The position numbers and the translations under genes were made by a program. The notes under the pieces were generated by a model that was given only the letters and a program-made list of their open reading frames with translations, was not told where the DNA came from and made no database searches. A DNA stretch of 64,000 bases from Euryarchaeota archaeon UBA182 (GTDB taxonomy: Archaea > Thermoplasmatota > Poseidoniia > Poseidoniales > Thalassarchaeaceae), in assembly GCA_002495675.1 (NCBI GenBank), contig DAGH01000025.1:1-64000 (forward strand), written 5' to 3'. This document shows positions 59,853-64,000 of the stretch, in pieces. Each line of letters begins with the position of its first letter. The stretch's first letter is position 1.

Positions 59853-60608
59853 ATGAAGGTAGCCGTACTCATCAAACAGGTCCCCGACACGACAGCCAAA
59901 GTCGGCATCACCAGCGGCAGCGTGGATGAGGGTGCCATATCCAAATGGTCGATTAGCCCCTACGACGAATACGCCTTGGAATCAGCATTGAGCCTGCAGA
60001 GCGGCTCTGGGGCAACAGTGGTTGCGATAACCCTCGGGCCCGAGAGGTCCTCGAAATCCCTAATCGATGCTGCAGCGGTGGGCGCTGACGAGCTACTGCA
60101 CGTCGTTCACGATGGGGGCCTTGGCTCGCTGTCGCTCCAAAAGGCACTCTCAGAGGCGGTGACCAGAGTTGGGGCAGAGGTCGTGCTTGTCGGAAAACAG
60201 GCAGCGGACACCAACTCAGGTTCAACTGGACCGGGAGTCGCTAAGATGCTGAACTACTCATGTGTCGGTTTGGTATCAAGAATCGAAGCTGGCTCCGATG
60301 GCTTTGAAGCCACTAGGTCCACACCCTCAGGAATGGAACGAGTCTCCGTAAAATTACCCTGCGTCTTTGCATTCGACAAGGGGGATGTGGAACTGCGAAG
60401 GCCAAACGTCAGAGGGATAATGATGGCCAAGAAAAAGCCAATAGAGAAGATATCCCTCGCGGACCTCGGTGTGGACAACACAGGCGAAGGTGTTTCCACA
60501 ACTTCGGTGGATTACCCCCCAGAGAAGCCCGAGGGCCAGAGATTCGAGGGTGCCGATGCCGCTGCCGAAGTCGCAGTCAAGCTCAGGGAAGAGGCCAACG
60601 TCATCTAA
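59853..60608 (+). CDS. etfB: Electron transfer flavoprotein, beta subunit
   Basis: The 251-residue subunit starts with MKVAVLIKQVPDTTAKVGI and has WSISPYDEYALESALSLQ, the AMP-binding segment VLVGKQAADTNSGSTGPGVA and the LPCVFAFDKGDVELRRPNVRG block, all typical of EtfB. With EtfA it carries electrons from the acyl-CoA dehydrogenases (8291, 51761, 58629) to an ETF:quinone oxidoreductase, which is not in this window. It is 51 bases after the glutaryl-CoA-dehydrogenase-like gene and 12 bases before etfA. Confidence 0.98.
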   Translation: MKVAVLIKQVPDTTAKVGITSGSVDEGAISKWSISPYDEYALESALSLQSGSGATVVAITLGPERSSKSLIDAAAVGADELLHVVHDGGLGSLSLQKALSEAVTRVGAEVVLVGKQAADTNSGSTGPGVAKMLNYSCVGLVSRIEAGSDGFEATRSTPSGMERVSVKLPCVFAFDKGDVELRRPNVRGIMMAKKKPIEKISLADLGVDNTGEGVSTTSVDYPPEKPEGQRFEGADAAAEVAVKLREEANVI

Positions 60609-60620
60609 GGAGGAATTTGA

Positions 60621-61538
60621 ATGAGTACCACCATAATCGCAGAACAGCAAGAAGAAGGGATACATCCAACGTTGCCCCAGTTGGTGCACGCGGCCTCTAT
60701 AATTGGCGGCGAATGCACCATAATAATTCCCGGTGGTGGCGGAGAGTCTGAAGCCTCTGAGATAGTAGGAGTTGACAGGGTACTGAAGTTCAACGGAAGC
60801 TGCTTCTCTGTTTTCGACTCCCAGTCTTGGTCGAGCGCACTGAAGGGATCCGTGGGTGGGACCGTCCTTCTGGCATCAACCCCCCGGGGCCGCGAGCTCG
60901 GGGCTAGTCTTGCTGCTGACATCGGCATCTCGGTCGTTCAGGACATAACATCGATTTCGGAAGGTATCAACGTAGAGAGGCCGGTCTTTTCAGGCAAGGC
61001 GATAGAGAAAGTCACCATCTCTAGTCCTGCCGTAATTACCATCCGCCCCAACTCGCTGGATCCAGCGGGGAATGGAGCCTCAGCCCCGGTATCGACGATC
61101 GATTCGGGTGAAGATCTCAGAATGGCGGTAGAAGAGGCGATAACCAAGGCTAGCGAGAAGATCGATGTCTCAGAGGCGGACATCATAATTTCCGGCGGGA
61201 GAGGTTTGGGAGATATCTCGAACTTCGAAAAGTTGGAGGAAGTCGCTTCGACTCTCGGTGCTGCAGTGGGGGCTAGTAGGGCCGTCGTGGATGAGTGGGG
61301 CCTCCCCCACAGTATGCAGGTTGGCCAGACTGGAAAGACCGTAACACCGTCCCTCTACATCGCGGTGGGGATATCTGGTGCAATACAGCATTTGGCTGGA
61401 ATGAGATCCAGCAGTTACATTGTCGCCATAAACAAGGACCCCGAAGCTCCAATTTTCACCGTTGCCGACTACGGAATCGTAGCCTCCTGGGAAGATGCCC
61501 TCCCGGTTCTGCACGACTCCATCAAGGCGCTTCCGTGA
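60621..61538 (+). CDS. etfA: Electron transfer flavoprotein, alpha subunit
   Basis: The 305-residue subunit binds FAD in its C-terminal domain: ISGGRGLGDISNFEKLEEVA, GAAVGASRAVVDEWGLPHSM, then VGQTGKTVTPSLYIAVGISG, AIQHLAGMRSSSYIVAINKD and APIFTVADYGIVASW. It pairs with etfB directly upstream. Start spacing and a GGAGG-like ribosome site (aggagg at ~60609) support the ATG at 60621. Its 3' end overlaps the phosphopantetheinyl transferase gene by 17 bases tail to tail. Confidence 0.98.
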   Translation: MSTTIIAEQQEEGIHPTLPQLVHAASIIGGECTIIIPGGGGESEASEIVGVDRVLKFNGSCFSVFDSQSWSSALKGSVGGTVLLASTPRGRELGASLAADIGISVVQDITSISEGINVERPVFSGKAIEKVTISSPAVITIRPNSLDPAGNGASAPVSTIDSGEDLRMAVEEAITKASEKIDVSEADIIISGGRGLGDISNFEKLEEVASTLGAAVGASRAVVDEWGLPHSMQVGQTGKTVTPSLYIAVGISGAIQHLAGMRSSSYIVAINKDPEAPIFTVADYGIVASWEDALPVLHDSIKALP

Positions 61539-62136
61539 TTAAACGGGCAATAGAAACAAGGTGGTAGACTCCTCCAACGAGCCTCTGCTCGAAATCCACT
61601 TTCCATGACTCTCCCCTGAGTTTCCATACCCCTCTTGAATAGGAAATTTCCCTGGATATTGAAAGGCCATATCCTGTGGCCTTAGATACAGCCTCAATGG
61701 CCATCCAAGTCTCCAGATTCGTGGGATATGGGGTTTGTTTCTTTACATCTTCTGTTGCAATCTGATCCAAGGTTCCCATATCGACAAGTCTGGACTTGGG
61801 CTCCATATCCACCCCTATTGGATATGGTCCGGTCGATTTGACTGCCACGGCACCATGATCTGTGTGGGATATGCTCCAATGGTTCAACAGAGTTCCATTT
61901 CTGGTGTGGCAACCGCCCTTTCCAGGCTCAATGTTGGCAACATCGCCTTGGATGGCACCTAGAAGGTTCCCTAGGGCGATCCTCCCCGAAATATGGTGTT
62001 TTTTCCTATCTCCCCTCATCCTACGGAACCTATCTTCTTCCACTAGGATCGGCAAAGTTCCTTGGCTTGAAAGGTCGTCATGGTCGACGTATTCTGCCAG
62101 AAACCCGTCAATTGACATATTCTGATTTTGAATCAT
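61522..62136 (-). CDS. 4'-phosphopantetheinyl transferase, Sfp type
   Basis: The 204-residue protein has the Sfp-family motifs: the SISHTDHGAVAV segment, the magnesium-binding PIGVDMEPKSR, and METWMAIEAVSKATGYGL-like (ETWMAIEAVSKATGYG), which is the W-x-x-x-E-A-x-x-K helix. It moves the phosphopantetheine arm of CoA onto carrier proteins. Its start overlaps the stop of the megasynthase gene by four bases, so it is the dedicated activator of that enzyme. Pairing of this kind is the rule for PUFA synthases (pfaE) and PKS. A second Met at 62118 is an alternative start. Confidence 0.93.
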   Translation of the reverse strand: MIQNQNMSIDGFLAEYVDHDDLSSQGTLPILVEEDRFRRMRGDRKKHHISGRIALGNLLGAIQGDVANIEPGKGGCHTRNGTLLNHWSISHTDHGAVAVKSTGPYPIGVDMEPKSRLVDMGTLDQIATEDVKKQTPYPTNLETWMAIEAVSKATGYGLSISREISYSRGVWKLRGESWKVDFEQRLVGGVYHLVSIARLITEAP

Positions 62137-64000
62137 GTCAATTCTCCGGAATACTCTGCCAGGCCGGGACGTTGATCATCGCTCAAGTCTCTGAGTTTTT
62201 TCATTTTGAGCCCGTCGATCCTCATAATCGGGGAGCCATCCAGTCTGATTACGGACTCATGCACGAAGGTACCGTTGGGATCGGATCCCTTCCTAACCGA
62301 AGTTACGGTCAAGGAACCCTCGGGAATTTCACCTGCGATTAGAATACGCTTGGCTCCGACAGGGAGGGATTCCGCCGAATCCAGATCCATCGATGTGAGC
62401 CCTGCTGCCTGGAAGCAGGACTCGATCAACATGGGATAGGACGTCAAATCGGGGATGATTCCTTTTCCTCGAATATTGAATAGTCGAGGATCCGGAAGAT
62501 CCTGTATGGAGTTCACCCTGGCCTCGATGCCAGTGCCTGAAGTGGTTTCGATGGTCGCGACGACTCCCTTTAGTGGTTGGAACCTAGGGCCATGGAACAT
62601 CAAGCCATAGATGTCCACAGCACCGAGAATCCGTGATCCGTCCTCGTCGGTGGTTATCAGATCGTCAATTTTCTCCTGCGGATTCTTTGAGGCAAGAGCG
62701 ATTATCGCCGTGTGATGCACAATGGGTTCTGCCATACCACCGGGGGCTTCCGAGACTATCCTGCAACTGTATGCCTCGGCCCAGTCTCCCTCGATTGCCT
62801 CCACTATGCAACGAATCTCTTTGTGGGACTTTGTCAACTTAACTGGCAGGCCAAATTCAACGTCTTCGAATGAGGATATTCTGTTTCCACTGGTGATGCA
62901 AGATTGAACTGTCTCCGCCATCATCTCCAATGCCATGACCCCGGGTAGGTACGGTACGCCTGAAATCGAATGATCCATGAGGTAACTGTGTGATTCAAGA
63001 TCTAATCTGACTGCAGAAACAGCGCCCTTCCCGTGTTCACAGTATGTGATCACATCAATCATTGGATGCCTTGAGGCTGTGCCGTACTCACTGGAGAAAC
63101 CCGGAGGGAGCACGACGCCTGCCATCCTAACGGACTTGTTCTGGTCGAGAATTCCGAGATTTCCTGAGATCAGGACTGATTCACCTCCTTGGGTGAGAAC
63201 CTCGTCCGTAAACATCCTAGCACCAGTCTCCAGGGGTATCATGTCCACCTCGGCCATTTGGAAAACTGTCTCCAAGGAACCCCTAGTTGCCATCCCTGCG
63301 CCTGACCATGGAGCCCACGCAATCGAGATCGACGTGAGGCCACCCTTGTTGATTCTCGAGTGCTCAGCGTCCAGTATTCTATTTGCGGCACAGTATCCGA
63401 GTTGGGTGGCGTTCCCAAGCCTGCCGGAGACCGATGTGAAAGAGCAGGCAAATCTCAGGTCTTGATTTGCTTCTTTGAGGGAATTGTAAATTTCCCTCCA
63501 CCCTGACACCTTTACGTCGAGGACCTGATTGACTGTTGCCTCAGATTTTGACTCAAAGGGAGTCGAGTCCTCGATCCCCGCTCCATGAATTACTCCTGTG
63601 ATTCTGCCGTGTTTTGAAATTACTTCATCGACAACGGCTCTGACCCTCTCGCTGGACGTCACATCTACCTGGAAATACTCTGCCGTGGCTCCTTTGGAGT
63701 TGAGTCTGGCGAGGTTTTTGTGTATGTCCACGCCACGCAATACTTTCTGCCAAGCGTCATTCCACTCTCTCAGGGTGACTTTGCCATCGTCCCTGCCGGA
63801 CTCCATAGCCAACTTTAGCTTCAGTTTCTCATTCTCGAGATCCTGATCGGACATGGCAGACATTTTTTCCAACTTGGGGTCGAGTGTTGTTCGGCCGAGT
63901 AGTATGAACGTGGGAGGGCCCGATGGGCTCCTACCAGCGATATCCACCATGCATTCCGAGGTCACACCCGATGCTCCACCACTGACCAGCCATATCTCGT
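62133..64000 (-). CDS. Polyketide/PUFA-synthase-like megasynthase, ketoreductase-dehydratase end (5' part outside window)
   Basis: The gene is open at the right edge; the last 622 residues are visible and the frame continues past base 64000 with no stop. The visible part begins with a ketoreductase: the NADPH loop WLVSGGASGVTSE, then SPPTFILLGR, ARLNSKGATAEYFQVDVTS, VIHGAGIEDSTPF and the SVSGRLGNATQLGYCAANRI active-site block with S-x-Y-N-type residues. Residues after ~330 are a double hot-dog dehydratase-like region with LESHSYLMDHSISGVPYLPG and EFGLPVKLTKSHKEI. The GGASGVT pattern and the KR-then-DH order resemble the C-terminal half of bacterial PfaA/PUFA synthases and iterative PKS. The upstream ketosynthase, acyltransferase and carrier domains must lie outside. 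The product is unknown. Confidence 0.88.
   Translation of the reverse strand, partial: EIWLVSGGASGVTSECMVDIAGRSPSGPPTFILLGRTTLDPKLEKMSAMSDQDLENEKLKLKLAMESGRDDGKVTLREWNDAWQKVLRGVDIHKNLARLNSKGATAEYFQVDVTSSERVRAVVDEVISKHGRITGVIHGAGIEDSTPFESKSEATVNQVLDVKVSGWREIYNSLKEANQDLRFACSFTSVSGRLGNATQLGYCAANRILDAEHSRINKGGLTSISIAWAPWSGAGMATRGSLETVFQMAEVDMIPLETGARMFTDEVLTQGGESVLISGNLGILDQNKSVRMAGVVLPPGFSSEYGTASRHPMIDVITYCEHGKGAVSAVRLDLESHSYLMDHSISGVPYLPGVMALEMMAETVQSCITSGNRISSFEDVEFGLPVKLTKSHKEIRCIVEAIEGDWAEAYSCRIVSEAPGGMAEPIVHHTAIIALASKNPQEKIDDLITTDEDGSRILGAVDIYGLMFHGPRFQPLKGVVATIETTSGTGIEARVNSIQDLPDPRLFNIRGKGIIPDLTSYPMLIESCFQAAGLTSMDLDSAESLPVGAKRILIAGEIPEGSLTVTSVRKGSDPNGTFVHESVIRLDGSPIMRIDGLKMKKLRDLSDDQRPGLAEYSGELT

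Noticed and set aside
62633..63465. Plus-strand frames opposite the megasynthase
   Set aside because: They are antisense to conserved KR/DH sequence and have no motif or start context.
1..64000. CRISPR arrays, insertion sequences, integrases or prophage genes
   Set aside because: No direct-repeat/spacer pattern, transposase, integrase or phage structural motif was seen anywhere in the window.

Overview
ORGANISM. The window reads as a chromosome segment of a planktonic aerobic euryarchaeon, most likely Marine Group II (Poseidoniales, Thermoplasmatota) or a close relative. Archaeal markers are the small subunit (DP1) of D-family DNA polymerase, NOB1, archaeal-type PheS and TyrRS, and HMG-CoA synthase for isoprenoid lipids. 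Mixed in are bacterial-type enzymes (MetK, long-form AhcY, class II CCA-adding enzyme, a full protoporphyrin heme pathway) and many lipoproteins and C-terminally anchored surface proteins with beta-propeller or thrombospondin-3 (TSP3) calcium repeats. The assignment rests on gene content; no 16S gene is present. Genes are dense, with ATGA overlaps, several convergent 3' overlaps and no gene-free stretch above 300 bases. | LAYOUT. 1-5851 (+): surface protein, FecB/FecCD/ATPase-type ABC importer, flavodoxin and a HugZ/DUF2470-like protein, a probable heme or iron-chelate uptake and use operon. 5884-8202 (-): an M28 metallopeptidase fused to a ZIP metal transporter. 8291-9828 (+): acyl-CoA dehydrogenase and a small membrane protein. 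9958-19546: ferrochelatase (+) facing a seven-gene run (-) hemA, hemC-hemD fusion, hemB, hemL, hemE, hemF, hemY, giving every step from glutamyl-tRNA to heme. 19822-23347: tRNA-Ala, a small anchored protein, and divergent ahcY/metK. 23414-31872 (+): two LVIVD-type propeller proteins, a second small anchored protein, two SCO-family proteins and a YHYH protein, all exported. 31796-37344: pheS, a zinc-ribbon membrane protein, tRNA-Thr, folD, and a sulfur-mobilisation group (sufS, sufE, DUF59) with an FMN reductase. 37431-43068: S8 protease lipoprotein and two large propeller surface proteins. 43163-51145: small membrane ORF, tRNA-Glu, VTT/DedA protein, nob1, tatA, MoaD-like, HAD phosphatase, DP1, CinA-like, tRNA-Val, HEAT protein, ParB/SerK-like protein, CCA enzyme. 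51146-57360: GcvH-like protein without a lipoyl lysine, acyl-CoA dehydrogenase, GH53 galactanase, HMG-CoA synthase, TyrRS and a small archaeal protein. 57461-64000: propeller protein, glutaryl-CoA-dehydrogenase-like enzyme, ETF beta and alpha, an Sfp-type phosphopantetheinyl transferase and the 3' part of a polyketide/PUFA-synthase-like megasynthase running off the right edge. | HOW THE GENES FIT TOGETHER. Heme import, heme synthesis and a secreted SCO-centred group, which may handle copper, occupy the first half; together they could supply heme and copper to terminal oxidases. Acyl-CoA dehydrogenases plus ETF feed electrons from acyl-CoA oxidation to respiration. The M28 peptidase, S8 protease and GH53 galactanase fit use of algal protein and polysaccharide. 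| MOST UNUSUAL. (1) The M28-ZIP fusion. (2) The LVIVD/SCO/YHYH cluster, in which two small anchored proteins are predicted to start with histidine after signal cleavage and both LVIVD proteins share an HxHx5H motif. (3) The megasynthase-PPTase pair. (4) The GcvH-like protein with no lysine in its lipoyl region.
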